Below are positions 8,808-20,304 of a stretch of DNA of 64,000 bases, in pieces. Numbering within the stretch: position 1 is the stretch's first letter; the number at the start of each line of letters is the position of its first letter. The DNA comes from an uncultured SAR116 cluster alpha proteobacterium (GTDB lineage Bacteria > Pseudomonadota > Alphaproteobacteria > Puniceispirillales > Marisalimonadaceae): assembly GCA_902623995.1 (NCBI GenBank), contig CACNWE010000003.1, positions 124,001-188,000 on the forward strand. Reading direction: 5' to 3'. Position numbers and translations under genes: made by a program. The notes under the pieces are model-generated. The model made no database searches and was not told the origin of the DNA. It saw only the letters and a list, made by a program, of their open reading frames with translations.

Positions 8808-9926
8808 ATGAATTGGAATAAACAAAACCCATATTTAGCTAAAATCACGTCTAAAAAACTTTTATCTGGCAAACAGTCAAACAAAGAAGTTTTTCATTAT
8901 GAAATTTCTCTAGGTGATAGTGGTATTATTTATCAACCTGGAGATAGCTTAGGAATTTTCCCAGTAAATAATAATACTCTAGTAACAGCTATTATAAATA
9001 GATTACAAATCAATCCTACATACATACCCGAAGGATATGATCTTAACATTTATGAGTTACTAGAAAAAAAATTTGAGATTCTTACACCAACGAACAGATT
9101 AATAAAATTTGTTAACGATAATATTAATCATAAAGAATTAAATTATTCTTTAGATACTAAAAACATAAATATATTGATGGATTTTAAATTTGGAAAAGAT
9201 GTTTTAGATTTCATGAATTTGGATGAAAGTCTTAAATTTGATGTATTGCATTTTTTAACTCTTTTAAAACCACTCCAGCATAGAGCATATTCTATTGCAT
9301 CAAGTAACTTAATTTTTAAAAACTCAGTGCATATAACTGTTTCAACTCAACGATGGCAAAGAAAAACAAGAGATTATGGTGGTGTTTGTACAACTTTTTT
9401 ATCTGATAGTTGTGAATTAGGCGATAAACTAAAGATTTTCTTAATTCCAAATAAATTGTTCAAATTACCTGATGACCAAAACAAGCCAATAATTATGATT
9501 GGTCCTGGTACGGGTGTGGCACCCTTTTTATCATTTATACAAGAAAGAAAATACCTAGAGAGTAATGGAAAAAATTGGTTGTTCTTTGGTGCTCAGACCA
9601 AAAAAAATGATTTTATATATGAAGATCAGATTTCAAATTTTGTAGAAGAAAAAATTTTGAATAATTTAGATACTGCTTTTTCAAGAGATCAGGATAAAAA
9701 AATTTATGTACAGGATAAAATTTATGAAAGAAGTTATGAATTTTTCCAATGGTTAGAAAATGATGCAATAATATACGTATGTGGAGATGCTCAAAAAATG
9801 GCTAAAGATGTTGAAGTCACAATTATAAATATAATTGCAAAAGAGCTTAAATGTGACGACAAAAAAGCTTTGGATTATTTAAAAATGTTAAAAAAAGAAA
9901 AAAGATATTTATTAGATGTGTATTAA
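8808..9926 (+). CDS. sulfite-reductase-type flavoprotein (FAD/NADPH domains only)
   Basis: A 372-residue reductase of the ferredoxin-NADP reductase superfamily, closest in layout to the C-terminal two thirds of CysJ. Relative to the ATG at 8808: YQPGDSLGIFP at 42-52 belongs to the FAD-binding insertion domain, RAYS at 159-162 and GGVCTTFL at 191-198 bind FAD, IGPGTGVAPF at 231-240 binds NADPH, and the extreme C-terminus KRYLLDVY matches the CysJ ending. No flavodoxin domain is present, so its electron partner is unknown. An in-frame TTG at 8793 would add five residues including two cysteines; neither start has a good ribosome site. Confidence 0.8.
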   Translation: MNWNKQNPYLAKITSKKLLSGKQSNKEVFHYEISLGDSGIIYQPGDSLGIFPVNNNTLVTAIINRLQINPTYIPEGYDLNIYELLEKKFEILTPTNRLIKFVNDNINHKELNYSLDTKNINILMDFKFGKDVLDFMNLDESLKFDVLHFLTLLKPLQHRAYSIASSNLIFKNSVHITVSTQRWQRKTRDYGGVCTTFLSDSCELGDKLKIFLIPNKLFKLPDDQNKPIIMIGPGTGVAPFLSFIQERKYLESNGKNWLFFGAQTKKNDFIYEDQISNFVEEKILNNLDTAFSRDQDKKIYVQDKIYERSYEFFQWLENDAIIYVCGDAQKMAKDVEVTIINIIAKELKCDDKKALDYLKMLKKEKRYLLDVY

Positions 9927-9967
9927 AAAGATTATTATAAAATTAAAAAAGAGTATAGAGGTTATTT

Positions 9968-10861
9968 ATGAAATGGGATAGATTAAGATTATTTAATATC
10001 GTTGCCCAAACTCGAAATATTACTGAAGCTTCTTATATCTTACAAATGAGTCAGTCTGCATTGAGTAGACAAATGAAGGCTCTAGAAAACGAATTAGGTG
10101 TCAGGCTTTTTTTAAGAAACTCAGATGGTATTACTCTTACTAAAGCTGGTATGAGATTATCATCTTCCGTTCAAATTTTAGCCTCTGATATAAGCAAGAC
10201 TCATAATCAACTTCTTGAGGATATGGACGTTCCATCTGGTAGATTGAATGTTTCTGCAACAAATGCGTTTGGGGCTTTATGGGTTGCTCCTAGAATGTCA
10301 AAATTCAAAAATTTATTTCCAGAAATAAATGTTGCGCTTAGCCTAAGAGATTCTGAACCTCGAGTTACCAATTTCAACTCTGACGTTGAGGTTAGAATGA
10401 CACCCAGTGTTTCTCAAGACGATATTCAAATTAAATTAGCTGACTGTAGATATAAGATATTTGCATCAAATGAATATATTTCTAAAAATGGATATCCAAA
10501 AACTAGTACTGATTTAGATAATCATAAAATAATATCTTATGGAGAAGATGCACAACCCCCTCTTGATAGACATCGATTGAATTGGCTATTAACAATTGGA
10601 AAAGAAAATAAAAGACCAAGAAAGCCAATTTTAGAGGTTTCTAGCATATATGGAATAGCAAAGGCTACTGAGGTTGGTATGGGAATAGCCTCATTACCAG
10701 ATTGGATGGAATTTGAAATGATAGAATTAACAGAAATTTTATCCCAACTAGAAGGACCTAAAATGTCAATTTCTTTATGTTTTAATTATGAGTTGAGAAA
10801 TGATTCTAGGATTAAGGCATTTAAGGATTTTATGATTAAAGAAGCAGAGATAATTAATTAA
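9968..10861 (+). CDS. LysR-family transcriptional regulator
   Basis: A 297-residue LysR regulator. The winged helix-turn-helix occupies about residues 1-60 (ILQMSQSALSRQMKALENEL is the classic recognition region). A LysR substrate-binding domain fills the rest, with ATEVGMGIASLPDW near the C-terminus typical of the family. It lies 41 bases downstream of the CysJ-like gene and 160 bases upstream of gltB, all in one direction. LysR proteins usually act on a neighbour, so either gene could be the target; neither is proven. Confidence 0.87.
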   Translation: MKWDRLRLFNIVAQTRNITEASYILQMSQSALSRQMKALENELGVRLFLRNSDGITLTKAGMRLSSSVQILASDISKTHNQLLEDMDVPSGRLNVSATNAFGALWVAPRMSKFKNLFPEINVALSLRDSEPRVTNFNSDVEVRMTPSVSQDDIQIKLADCRYKIFASNEYISKNGYPKTSTDLDNHKIISYGEDAQPPLDRHRLNWLLTIGKENKRPRKPILEVSSIYGIAKATEVGMGIASLPDWMEFEMIELTEILSQLEGPKMSISLCFNYELRNDSRIKAFKDFMIKEAEIIN

Positions 10862-10903
10862 TTAGTTAATCAATTTTGTAATGCAATTTGTGCATATCTG
10901 ACA

Positions 10904-10934
10904 TATAATGAATAATTTTACAAATATATGTAAA
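10904..10934 (+). promoter_or_regulatory. candidate gltB promoter with overlapping palindromic operator
   Basis: A perfect TATAAT is at 10904-10909, with no convincing -35 element at the expected distance, as in activator-dependent promoters. Directly after it, at 10917-10934, is a perfect palindrome TTTACA-N6-TGTAAA that would cover the transcription start. The gltB start codon is 88 bases further on. The upstream LysR protein is one candidate binder. Confidence 0.4.
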
Positions 10935-11021
10935 TTATTTATGTTCCACGTTCTTCATTAGGGAATAAATATATTAAGCATTAACCATAGTTAGTTGATT
11001 TTATAGATTTACAGGAATTAA

Positions 11022-14000
11022 ATGAGTATTAAAAAATTGAACAAAATGGGGTTTCCTGAAAAATATGGTTTATATGATTCAGATAACGAACATGAAAATT
11101 GTGGTTTTGGTTTTATTGCAAATATTAAAAATGAACCCAAACAAGAGATAGTTCATCAAGCCTTAGAGATTGTTCATAACCTTGACCATAGAGGTGCTAT
11201 TGGGGCTGACCCTTTAGCGGGTGATGGTGCTGGTATTTTAATTCAAATACCACATGATTTTTTTAAAGAAGAATTTTTAAAGACTGATATTAAACTTCCA
11301 GAAATTGGTAATTATGGGGTCGGCATGATTTTCCTGCCTCCAGAAAAAAATAGAGCTAGTTCTGCAATCAAATCAGTTGAAGAAGCAATCAAAAAAGAAG
11401 GTCAATCTCTAATTGGATGGAGAGATGTTCCAGTTGATGATTCTGTCTTAGGAGAAACTGTAAAAAATAATGCGCCAATCATTAGGCAATTTTTTATTCA
11501 AAAAGGAAAAAACACAAAAACTGAAAAAGAATTTCAAAGAAAATTATATGTAATAAGAAATCAAAGTCTTTTTTTACTTCAACAAGAATTACAAGATGAT
11601 TGCGATGATTTCTACATTGTTTCACTCTCAACAAGAACGATCATATTTAAAGGAATGGTGTTAGCACCAAATCTATCAAAATTTTATATTGATTTTCAAA
11701 ACAAGAATTTCAAAACTGCAATAGCTCTTTTCCATCAAAGGTTTTCAACAAACACATTCCCGTCATGGCGTCTAGCCCAACCTTTTAGATATTTATGTCA
11801 CAATGGTGAGATTAATACTGTAAAAGGAAATACAAATTGGATGAACTCTAGACGATACAGCATGTATTCTGAACTTTTAGGAGATGATCTAAAAAAATTA
11901 TGGCCAGTTATAGAAAAATCACCATCAGACTCTGCAACATTTGATAATGCTTTAGAACTTCTTGTAATGGGTGGTTATTCACTACCTCATGCAATGATGC
12001 TAATGATACCTGAAGCTTGGAAAGATAACTCATTAATGGATCCAAAAAGATCTTCATTTTATGAATATTACTCTGCATTAATGGAGCCATGGGATGGACC
12101 AGCTGCAATGGCTTTTACAGATGGTGTTCAAGTTGCAGCAACTTTAGATCGCAACGGTTTAAGACCAGCTAGATATGTCGTAACAGATGATGACTTGGTT
12201 ATAATGTCATCAGAAGTAGGTGTTCTTAGAGATATTCCAGAACATAAGATTATTCAAAAATGGCGGTTACAACCAGGAAAAATGCTTCTGGTTGATTTAG
12301 ATGAAAAAAGAATAATTTCAGATGAAGAGCTTAAGGATAATTTAGTTAATTTGTATCCTTATGACGAGTGGGTTAAAAATTCGAAAGTTAATATTAAATC
12401 AATTGATTTTAATACAAATAAAACATTGCCAGAGGATAATGTTTTATTAGATTTACAGCAAGCATTTGGATATAACAAAGAAGATCTCAAATTTTTTCTA
12501 GAGCCAATGATTTTAGAGGGGCAAGATCCAATTGGATCAATGGGAAGAGACATACCCTTAGCTGCGTTATCAGATAAAAATAGGCTTTTATATGACTATT
12601 TTTTTCAAAATTTTGCTCAGGTAACAAACCCTCCTATAGACCCAATTCGAGAAGAGTTGGTAATGTCTTTGATGAATTTTATAGGACCAAGGCCAAATTT
12701 GCTTGATCCTAAATCAGGTAAAAATCAAAAGTTAATTGAAGTTGACCATCCGATATTAGATAATTTAGATATAGAAAAGATTAGAAATATAGATAAATTT
12801 ACTTCTAACAAGTTAAGGTCCGTTACTTTAAGTATTTGTTATAATAAAAAAGAAAATCCTAATTTAGAAATTGAAAATTTTTTACAAAGCATTTGTATTG
12901 AAGCTGAAAGAGTTATAAATAGCAATGCCTGTAATATAATTATCTTATCAGATAGAGAAGTTGATCAAAACAATATTGCAATTCCTGCGTTACTTGCTAC
13001 GAGCTCAGTACATCACCATTTAATAAAAAAAGGTCTAAGAACAAAAGTAGGATTAATAATAGAAACTGGAGAAGCAAGAAGGGTTCATGATCTATGTCTT
13101 CTTGCAGGTTATGGAGCAGAAGCAATAAACCCATACTTAGCTTTCTATACCTTATCAAACATAATTAAAAATCATAATCAGGAAATTGAAGAAAAAGAAG
13201 CTTACACAAAATATATCAAAGCGGTAACAAAAGGCATGCTTAAAGTAATGTCTAAAATGGGTATTTCTACATATCAATCTTATTCTGGTGCTCAAATTTT
13301 TGATGCAGTAGGTCTTTCTTCTAATCTTGTTGATAGATACTTTTGCGGCACGTCGTCAAAAGTTGAAGGTATTGACTTAGAAGAAATTCAAATAGAAACA
13401 GAGAATAGACATGAATTAGCTTTTGGTGATTCTCCAATATTATCTAATGATCTTGATGTTGGTGGTGATTTAAGCTTTCGAATTCGGGGTGAAGAACATG
13501 TTTGGACTCCTGAAACTATTGGAATGCTTCAACATTCAGTTAGAAGTGCTAATTATGATACTTTCAAAAAATACTCTAAGAAAATTAATGATCACTCTAT
13601 AAAATTAAAAAATTTGAGAGGTTTATTTAAGTTCATAAATAAAGCAAAAGCTATAAATATAGATGAGGTAGAACCTACATCTGAAATAGTTAAAAGATTT
13701 GCTACAGGTGCTATGTCTCTTGGATCAATATCCACAGAAGCTCATACAACCTTAGCAATTGCAATGAACCGTCTTGGAGGAAGATCTAACACAGGAGAAG
13801 GTGGAGAAGAAACATCAAGATTTGTTCCTCTTTCTAATGGTGACTCTATGAACTCCAGAATAAAACAAGTTGCATCCGGAAGATTTGGGGTTACAACTGA
13901 ATATTTATCAAACGCGACTGATATTCAGATCAAAATGGCTCAAGGTGCTAAGCCAGGTGAGGGTGGACAGCTTCCAGGTGGAAAAGTTGATGAATTTATT

Positions 14001-15659
14001 GCTAAAATTAGACATTCAACACCAGGTGTTGGTTTAATATCACCACCACCTCATCATGATATTTATTCAATTGAAGATTTAGCACAACTTATACATGATC
14101 TTAAAAATGTTAATCCAAAAGCTAGAGTTTCTGTAAAACTTGTATCTGAGATTGGTGTTGGAACCGTCGCTGCTGGAGTTAGTAAGGCTTATGCTGATCA
14201 CGTAACTATTTCAGGAAATGATGGTGGTACTGGAGCAAGCCCAATTACATCTCTGTTAAATGCTGGTGGTCCTTGGGAGACTGGCCTAGCTGAAACTCAT
14301 CAAACACTCGTCATGAACGGATTAAGAGAAAGAATAGCTGTCCAAGTTGATGGAGGTTTGAGAACTGGAAGAGATGTTGTAATTGGAGCAATTTTGGGTG
14401 CTGATGAATTTGGATTTGCAACTGCCGCACTTATTTCTGAAGGATGTATAATGATGAGAAAGTGTCATTTAAATACCTGTCCTGTAGGAGTTGCCACACA
14501 AGACCCAGAACTGAGAAAAAACTTTGCGGGAACACCTGACCATGTTGTAAACTTTTTTGTTTTCATTGCTAATGAAGTAAGAGAAATAATGGCAGAGCTA
14601 GGTATTAAGAAGTTTAACGATTTAATTGGAAGAAGAGATCTTATTGATTTTAATGGCGCAGAAGAACATTGGAAAGCTCACGGATTGGATTTAAGAAAAC
14701 TTATTGTAAATTTAGAAAAAGAAAAAGATGAGACTTTCTATAATTCAAAAGAACAAAACCATAGGTTAGAACTTGCTCTTGATAATGAATTAATTTCAAA
14801 ATCAAAAAAAGCTATATCAAATAAAATAAAAGTAAATATTTCATCAAAAATTGTAAATACTAATAGAACTGTTGGTGGAATGTTATCAGGAGTTATAGCA
14901 AAAAAGTACGGTCATAATGGATTGCCCAAGGATACAATAAATGTTGATTTTACAGGGAACGCTGGTCAAAGTTTTGGAGCTTGGTTATCAAAAGGTATTA
15001 ATTTTAACTTAAAAGGTGATGCTAATGATTATGTAGGTAAAGGCCTGTCAGGTGGTAGAATATCCGTCAGCCCTCACGAAACAAGTAAAATTATTCCTGA
15101 AAATAATATTATTGCTGGAAATACCCTTTTGTACGGTGCAATTTCTGGAGAATGTTATTTAAGAGGTGTTGTAGGAGAACGTTTTGCCGTTAGAAACTCA
15201 GGTGCTACTGCTGTTGTTGAAGGTTGTGGAGATCACGGATGCGAATATATGACAGGTGGTATTGTTATTATACTTGGAAAAACTGGTAGGAATTTTGCAG
15301 CAGGAATGTCTGGTGGTATAGCTTATATTTTAGATGAAGAAGGTACATTTGAATCTAAATGCAACAAAGCTATGGTAGGTTTAGAAAAATTACAGAGTTT
15401 AAAAAACTTGGACACTCCTTCAGCTAAAGATATTGATAATGACTTGCTTGATTTTGATGAAGCACGATTAAAATTAATAATTCAAAGACATTTAAAATAT
15501 ACTAAAAGTGAAAAAGCCAGATTAATATTAGAAGATTGGGATAAATATCTTAAACTTTTTTATAAAATAACTCCTTTCGATTTTAAGAGAGCTTTAAACG
15601 AAAGAAAACAAAAACTTAAAGAAGATAATAAAGTACCAAATAGAATTGCTGGAGAATGA
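11022..15659 (+). CDS. gltB: glutamate synthase (NADPH) large subunit
   Basis: A 1545-residue alpha subunit that transfers the amide of glutamine to 2-oxoglutarate, giving two glutamates; the key ammonia-assimilation enzyme with glutamine synthetase. The N-terminal glutaminase domain has nucleophile Cys27 (HENCGFGF) behind a 26-residue propeptide. The FMN/synthase domain holds [11 protein letters not shown] and the [3Fe-4S] cysteines Cys1142, Cys1148 and Cys1153. The C-terminal glycine-rich beta-helix follows ([15 protein letters not shown]). Length is normal. gltD begins two bases after its stop codon. Confidence 0.97.
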   Translation: MSIKKLNKMGFPEKYGLYDSDNEHENCGFGFIANIKNEPKQEIVHQALEIVHNLDHRGAIGADPLAGDGAGILIQIPHDFFKEEFLKTDIKLPEIGNYGVGMIFLPPEKNRASSAIKSVEEAIKKEGQSLIGWRDVPVDDSVLGETVKNNAPIIRQFFIQKGKNTKTEKEFQRKLYVIRNQSLFLLQQELQDDCDDFYIVSLSTRTIIFKGMVLAPNLSKFYIDFQNKNFKTAIALFHQRFSTNTFPSWRLAQPFRYLCHNGEINTVKGNTNWMNSRRYSMYSELLGDDLKKLWPVIEKSPSDSATFDNALELLVMGGYSLPHAMMLMIPEAWKDNSLMDPKRSSFYEYYSALMEPWDGPAAMAFTDGVQVAATLDRNGLRPARYVVTDDDLVIMSSEVGVLRDIPEHKIIQKWRLQPGKMLLVDLDEKRIISDEELKDNLVNLYPYDEWVKNSKVNIKSIDFNTNKTLPEDNVLLDLQQAFGYNKEDLKFFLEPMILEGQDPIGSMGRDIPLAALSDKNRLLYDYFFQNFAQVTNPPIDPIREELVMSLMNFIGPRPNLLDPKSGKNQKLIEVDHPILDNLDIEKIRNIDKFTSNKLRSVTLSICYNKKENPNLEIENFLQSICIEAERVINSNACNIIILSDREVDQNNIAIPALLATSSVHHHLIKKGLRTKVGLIIETGEARRVHDLCLLAGYGAEAINPYLAFYTLSNIIKNHNQEIEEKEAYTKYIKAVTKGMLKVMSKMGISTYQSYSGAQIFDAVGLSSNLVDRYFCGTSSKVEGIDLEEIQIETENRHELAFGDSPILSNDLDVGGDLSFRIRGEEHVWTPETIGMLQHSVRSANYDTFKKYSKKINDHSIKLKNLRGLFKFINKAKAINIDEVEPTSEIVKRFATGAMSLGSISTEAHTTLAIAMNRLGGRSNTGEGGEETSRFVPLSNGDSMNSRIKQVASGRFGVTTEYLSNATDIQIKMAQGAKPGEGGQLPGGKVDEFIAKIRHSTPGVGLISPPPHHDIYSIEDLAQLIHDLKNVNPKARVSVKLVSEIGVGTVAAGVSKAYADHVTISGNDGGTGASPITSLLNAGGPWETGLAETHQTLVMNGLRERIAVQVDGGLRTGRDVVIGAILGADEFGFATAALISEGCIMMRKCHLNTCPVGVATQDPELRKNFAGTPDHVVNFFVFIANEVREIMAELGIKKFNDLIGRRDLIDFNGAEEHWKAHGLDLRKLIVNLEKEKDETFYNSKEQNHRLELALDNELISKSKKAISNKIKVNISSKIVNTNRTVGGMLSGVIAKKYGHNGLPKDTINVDFTGNAGQSFGAWLSKGINFNLKGDANDYVGKGLSGGRISVSPHETSKIIPENNIIAGNTLLYGAISGECYLRGVVGERFAVRNSGATAVVEGCGDHGCEYMTGGIVIILGKTGRNFAAGMSGGIAYILDEEGTFESKCNKAMVGLEKLQSLKNLDTPSAKDIDNDLLDFDEARLKLIIQRHLKYTKSEKARLILEDWDKYLKLFYKITPFDFKRALNERKQKLKEDNKVPNRIAGE

Positions 15660-15660
15660 T

Positions 15661-17103
15661 ATGGGTAAGGTAACTGGATTTATGGAATTAGACCGAGTTG
15701 AAAGAGATTACGAACCGGTTGAAGACAGGATAAAACATTTTAAAGAATTCCTAGTTCCTCTAGACGAAAAAAAAGTTTCAGAACAAGGTGCTAGATGCAT
15801 GGATTGCGGAATTCCTTATTGTCATCAAGGTTGTCCTGTCAATAATCTAATTCCTGATTGGAATGATTTAATTTATAATAATAGATGGAAAGAAGCTCTT
15901 GATTTACTTCAATCAACGAATAATTTTCCTGAATTTACAGGTAGAATTTGTCCAGCACCTTGTGAAGCATCATGTACTTTGAATATTACAGATAATCCTG
16001 TAGCAATTAAAACAATTGAATGTTCCATTGTAGATAAAGGGTGGGAAGAAGGTTGGATTAAACCAGTGATTAGTAATAAAAAAACTGGTAAGAAAGTTGC
16101 TGTTATTGGTTCTGGACCTTCTGGTTTAGCATGTGCTCAGCAACTAGCTAGAGCAGGTCATACCGTAGTTGTGTTTGAAAAAAATGCGAGAATTGGTGGC
16201 CTTCTTAGAATTGGTATACCTGATTTTAAAATGGAAAAACATCTTATTGATAGAAGGATGTCTCAAATGGAGGCAGAAGGTGTTGAGTTCAGAGTTAATT
16301 CTCACATTGGTAAAGTTATAAAAATAGAAGAATTAAATAAGGATTTTGATGCTATTGCTTTTTGTGGAGGATCAGAAAATCCAAGAGATTTGCCTGTTAA
16401 AGGTAGAGACCTTAAGGGTATTTATTTTGCTATGGAGTTCCTCTCTCAACAAAACGATAGAGTTGCAGGTAATAAAATAGATCCAAAAGTTGAAATCTCA
16501 GCAAAGGGAAAGAATGTTCTCGTAATTGGTGGTGGAGATACTGGATCTGATTGTGTAGGTACTTCTAACCGTCAAGGAGCCAAATCAGTGACGCAACTCG
16601 AATTACTTGATCAGCCACCTGAAAAAGAAAATAAAGCACTTACATGGCCTAATTGGCCTTTAAAACTTAGAACTTCTACATCTCATCAAGAAGGTTGCGA
16701 CAGAAATTGGTCTGTTTTAACAAAATCATTTGACGGTCATGACGGAAAAGTTAACAAACTAAATTGTGTTAAAGTTGCATGGTCAAAAGATAATAATGGA
16801 AAAATGAAAATGAGTGAGGTTACAGGTACTGAATTTTCTTTTAAAGCAGATCTTGTATTGCTTGCTATGGGTTTTGTGCATCCAATTCATGAAGGTTTAA
16901 TAAACAGTTTAGGTGTTAACCTTACACCAACTGGTAATTTAGATGCTAATGACAAAGAATATAAAACATCTATTGATAAATTTTTTGCAGCTGGCGACTC
17001 AAGACGTGGTCAATCATTAGTTGTTTGGGCAATAAGAGAAGGTAGACAATGTGCAAGGTCTATTGATGAGTTTTTAATGGGGAAATCTGAATTGCCAAGC
17101 TAG
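15661..17103 (+). CDS. gltD: glutamate synthase (NADPH) small subunit
   Basis: A 480-residue beta subunit that passes electrons from NADPH through FAD to the large subunit. Cys46, Cys49, Cys54 and Cys58 ([13 protein letters not shown]) with the later CPAPCEASC are the iron-sulfur ligands. [17 protein letters not shown] is the FAD loop and [13 protein letters not shown] the NADPH loop. The start is taken at the ATG at 15661 ([12 protein letters not shown], the family's normal beginning), behind GGAGAA two bases after gltB. A TTG at 15646 would add five residues inside gltB and is unlikely. Confidence 0.96.
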   Translation: MGKVTGFMELDRVERDYEPVEDRIKHFKEFLVPLDEKKVSEQGARCMDCGIPYCHQGCPVNNLIPDWNDLIYNNRWKEALDLLQSTNNFPEFTGRICPAPCEASCTLNITDNPVAIKTIECSIVDKGWEEGWIKPVISNKKTGKKVAVIGSGPSGLACAQQLARAGHTVVVFEKNARIGGLLRIGIPDFKMEKHLIDRRMSQMEAEGVEFRVNSHIGKVIKIEELNKDFDAIAFCGGSENPRDLPVKGRDLKGIYFAMEFLSQQNDRVAGNKIDPKVEISAKGKNVLVIGGGDTGSDCVGTSNRQGAKSVTQLELLDQPPEKENKALTWPNWPLKLRTSTSHQEGCDRNWSVLTKSFDGHDGKVNKLNCVKVAWSKDNNGKMKMSEVTGTEFSFKADLVLLAMGFVHPIHEGLINSLGVNLTPTGNLDANDKEYKTSIDKFFAAGDSRRGQSLVVWAIREGRQCARSIDEFLMGKSELPS

Positions 17104-17174
17104 GTGAATTTTTAAAATTAACTAAATAACAATCCAGTATTTGGAAGATTTTAAATCGAAATACAAAAATTTAT

Positions 17175-17685
17175 ATGTATATAAATAAATTATCGTCAGA
17201 GAAAAAAAGATTATGATAACATTAAAAATATTTTAAATAAAAATTTTGGTAAAAACAGACACCAAAGGTTAGTGTATTTATATCGCAAAAAATTGCCTAT
17301 TAGGGGTTTGTCATTTGTTTCTTGTTTAGATGTAGATCCATATTCTGTAATTGTTACCATTACTTTTTATAGAACTATAGTTACTAATATTAATTACCTA
17401 CTGCTAGGCCTTTTAGCGGTTAGAAATCCTTTTCAAAGAAAAGGTTTTTGTAAAATACTAGTAAAAAGAGGATTAGAAATTGCTAAGCTAAAAAATGAAA
17501 CTTTATGTTTTGTTTCAGCTAAATATAACTATTATAAAGTATTTGATTTTTTAAAATTAAGTAGTAAAAACTTGGCGATTAATGCAATAGATAATTTAAC
17601 GTATGGTGAACTTCTTGTTAAAGAACTAAAAAAAGATTTTTTAAACTTATTACCTCTAAAGGCACAACTTCTTCCTGAAAAATAA
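17175..17685 (+). pseudogene. GNAT acetyltransferase, frameshifted and degenerate
   Basis: From a GTG at 17272 an open frame encodes 137 residues matching the middle and end of a YhbS-like N-acetyltransferase: RGLSFVS, LLLGLLAVRNPFQRKGF, and the YYKVFDF that follows the catalytic fold. The frame is open back to 17185 with GNAT-like sequence (ILNKNFGKNRHQRLVYLYR) but has no usual start there. An ATG at 17175 lies in another frame and joins it if one A is removed from the seven-A run at 17202-17208, giving a normal 170 or so residues. The acetyl-CoA loop also reads QRKGFC, where the family has QxxGxG. I infer a decaying gene; a sequencing slip in the A run is the alternative. Confidence 0.55.
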
Positions 17686-17693
17686 TTTGAATA

Positions 17694-18362
17694 ATGATTA
17701 CTCTTTATCACTACTACTTATGTTCATCTTCAAGATTTATTAGGCTTATTTTAGAAGAACATAAAATCTTATATAACACTCAGCTGGAAAATTATTGGAA
17801 ACCACAAAAGGATTTTCTACAACTGAATCCAGCTGGTCATTTGCCAGTTTTAATTAATAAAGAAAATTTTCCAGTTATTGGAGCTAATGCTTGTGTTGAT
17901 TACATCAGGGATCTTCAATCAAGATCTAATTTATTTGTTGATGATTATAAAGAGAAAGCTGAAATAAATAGGTTAGTCCATTGGTTTGATGTAATTTTTA
18001 AAAAAGAGGTTTTTGATCCAATTATTTATGAAAAAGTATTTTCAAGGATAGTTGATAATATAACACCTAATAGCGATAATATAAGAGCAGCTCTTCATAA
18101 TTTGGATTTTCACATAAAATATTTCAATTATTTACTAAATAGTAAAAAGTATTTTATTAAAGATGAGTTAACTTATTTAGATTTTTTAGCTGCAGCTAAT
18201 TTTTCAGTTTTGGATTATTTAGGGATATTAAATTTAAAAAATTATGAGAACATAAAAGAATGGTATTTCAAAGTTAAGTCAAGGCCTTCATTTAAAACAT
18301 TGTTAAAAGATCAAATAGTGGGTCTAAATCCCCATGAAAACTATAAAAATATTGATATTTAA
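17694..18362 (+). CDS. glutathione S-transferase family protein
   Basis: A 222-residue GST-fold protein. The thioredoxin-like N-terminal domain starts with LYHYYLCSSSRFIRLILEE; Ser/Cys near residues 9-11 would contact glutathione. NPAGHLPVLINKENFPVIG holds the cis-proline (HLPVL), and GANACVDYI takes the place of the usual E-S pair. The helical C-terminal domain includes LTYLDFLAAANFSVLDYL, the conserved capping motif. Substrate unknown. It abuts the convergent hydrolase gene with no base between the coding ends. Confidence 0.78.
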   Translation: MITLYHYYLCSSSRFIRLILEEHKILYNTQLENYWKPQKDFLQLNPAGHLPVLINKENFPVIGANACVDYIRDLQSRSNLFVDDYKEKAEINRLVHWFDVIFKKEVFDPIIYEKVFSRIVDNITPNSDNIRAALHNLDFHIKYFNYLLNSKKYFIKDELTYLDFLAAANFSVLDYLGILNLKNYENIKEWYFKVKSRPSFKTLLKDQIVGLNPHENYKNIDI

Positions 18363-19109
18363 TTAAATTTTTGTTTTTATTTCTTCAATAATATTTGTGA
18401 TGCTTCTAAGTTGATGTATATCGGATAACCTATGTCCAGCATCTTTTTCTAATAATAATTTTATATCATTAGTTCCTTTAAATGTTTTGATAATTTTTAA
18501 ACTTAAATCGAATGGCACGGCATCATCGGCCATACCATGGTATAAGTAGATAGGACCATTAAAATATATACTGTCTGATAAAGTAAGGTTTTTAAGACTA
18601 TCTTTAATTAATGTGTATGAAAAATCAATTTTTGATCCATCTTCATATTTTACACTTGTCTTTCTATTTTTTATTAATTCTCTTTTCTCATCCCTAGTCA
18701 TTTTATTCCATATCAATAGTTTAGGGAAATCTGGAGCAGGTGCTAGACCTATTAATGCTGAAATCTTATGTGGAATGCGTTTTGCCAACATTAGCATAAT
18801 CCAGGCACCCATTGATGATCCAATTAAAATCTGCTTGTCTTTTGTTTTTTCATTGATTATGTACTCAGCATCTTGATACCAATCAGAAAAACAAGTTGTG
18901 TCAATTGTTCCTGACGATTGACCATGTCCTGAATAATCAAATCTTAAATAGCCATGATTATTATCTTTTGCCCATTTTTCAATATATAATGCTTTTTTAC
19001 CTTGCATATCTGAATTAAAACCACTTAAAAATACAATACCTATATTTTTTCCTGTTAATTGTTTATATGCAATAATGTTATTATCAGATCTATTAATAAA
19101 TTTAGTCAT
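18363..19109 (-). CDS. alpha/beta hydrolase
   Basis: A 248-residue serine hydrolase of the alpha/beta fold. The nucleophile elbow is GSSMG with Ser99, the acid is Asp195 or Asp196 in YHGMADDAVP, and the base is His226 in KDAGHRLSD. FLSGFNSD near 28-35 forms the oxyanion region. No signal peptide, so cytoplasmic. It resembles small carboxylesterases and mammalian ABHD10-like enzymes; the substrate is not predictable. It diverges from the glycosyltransferase gene with 32 bases between starts. Confidence 0.82.
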   Translation of the reverse strand: MTKFINRSDNNIIAYKQLTGKNIGIVFLSGFNSDMQGKKALYIEKWAKDNNHGYLRFDYSGHGQSSGTIDTTCFSDWYQDAEYIINEKTKDKQILIGSSMGAWIMLMLAKRIPHKISALIGLAPAPDFPKLLIWNKMTRDEKRELIKNRKTSVKYEDGSKIDFSYTLIKDSLKNLTLSDSIYFNGPIYLYHGMADDAVPFDLSLKIIKTFKGTNDIKLLLEKDAGHRLSDIHQLRSITNIIEEIKTKI

Positions 19110-19141
19110 TTACAAATCCGTTTGGTTAAAGGTTAATTAAA

Positions 19142-20293
19142 ATGAATAAAAAAAAATATACCATTGCTCAGATTTTACCAGCCTTAAATACTGGCGGAGT
19201 TGAAAGAGGCACTGTTGAAATTTCTAAAGCACTAGTTGATAATAATTTTAAATCAATTGTTATCTCGTCTGGTGGTTATATGGTTTCTCAAATAACTAGA
19301 AATGGTGGAATTCATTACGATCTTGATGTACACACAAAAAACCCATTAAAATGGCCGAAAATTAGAAGTAAGTTAAAGAGAATTTTAGAAAGTGAAAATG
19401 TAGATCTAATTCACTTTTGCTCTAGAGCGCCTGCATGGATTGGTATACCAATTGGGGTTATCTTAGATATACCGGTTATTACTTCAGTACACATGAGATT
19501 TAGAAAATCTAATTTTTTAAAAAAATATTATAATAGTATTTTGACTAAAGGAAATTCTATCATTGCTATTTCAAAGCATATTGAGGAGAGTATAACAACT
19601 TCTTTTCCAAAAGTAAGCGCAAAAATTAAAATTATTCATAGGGGAGTAGATTTAGATTTATTTAATCCTAGTAAAATAAATCCCGCGAGAATAATAGCTC
19701 AGTCAAAGCATTTAAATTTAAAAGACAATGTTCCTGTTATAATTATGGCAGCAAGACCTGCAATGTGGAAAGGTTATCAAGTTCTTATAAAAGCTTTATC
19801 GAAAGTTAAACATGATTTTCAATGTGTTTTGATTGGAGCCAGTGATGGGAATCAAAAATTTCAAAATATTTTAATTAATAAAATAATCCAATCAAAGCTA
19901 GAAACTAAAATCAGACTTGTTAACTCAACCAGGGATATACAAGCTGCAATGATCTTAGGTGATTTAATCATAATGCCATCATTAACTCCCGAGCCATTTG
20001 GAAGAATAGTTTTAGAAGCACAAGCTTTAGGTAAAATACCGATTGCTTTTGATCATGGTGGAGCTTCAGAAACTATAATTGACGGCAAAACTGGATTTTT
20101 AGCAGAACCGTTAAACGCAGAAAGTCTGTCCGAAAAAATTTCATTTGCTTTATCTTTAAAGCCACAAAAGAGAGAAAAGATTGGTGAATTCGCAAGAAAA
20201 TTTGTATCTAAAAATTATAGCCACGATAAGATGTGTAATTTAACTTTATCATTATATAAACAAATTATTGCAGAATATAAAATAAACGGTTAG
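19142..20293 (+). CDS. family 4 glycosyltransferase
   Basis: A 383-residue GT-B glycosyltransferase. ILPALNTGGVERGTVEIS at the N-terminus is the acceptor-side GGxE motif of the family, and PSLTPEPFGRIVLEAQALG is the EPFG-x3-LEA donor-binding motif. AFDHGGASETI is the usual element following it. Likely a lipopolysaccharide or other surface-polysaccharide sugar transfer at the inner membrane. It stands alone among unrelated genes. An internal role in oligosaccharide synthesis fits, but neither the donor nor the acceptor can be told. Confidence 0.85.
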   Translation: MNKKKYTIAQILPALNTGGVERGTVEISKALVDNNFKSIVISSGGYMVSQITRNGGIHYDLDVHTKNPLKWPKIRSKLKRILESENVDLIHFCSRAPAWIGIPIGVILDIPVITSVHMRFRKSNFLKKYYNSILTKGNSIIAISKHIEESITTSFPKVSAKIKIIHRGVDLDLFNPSKINPARIIAQSKHLNLKDNVPVIIMAARPAMWKGYQVLIKALSKVKHDFQCVLIGASDGNQKFQNILINKIIQSKLETKIRLVNSTRDIQAAMILGDLIIMPSLTPEPFGRIVLEAQALGKIPIAFDHGGASETIIDGKTGFLAEPLNAESLSEKISFALSLKPQKREKIGEFARKFVSKNYSHDKMCNLTLSLYKQIIAEYKING

Positions 20294-20304
20294 TGATATT
20301 ATAG

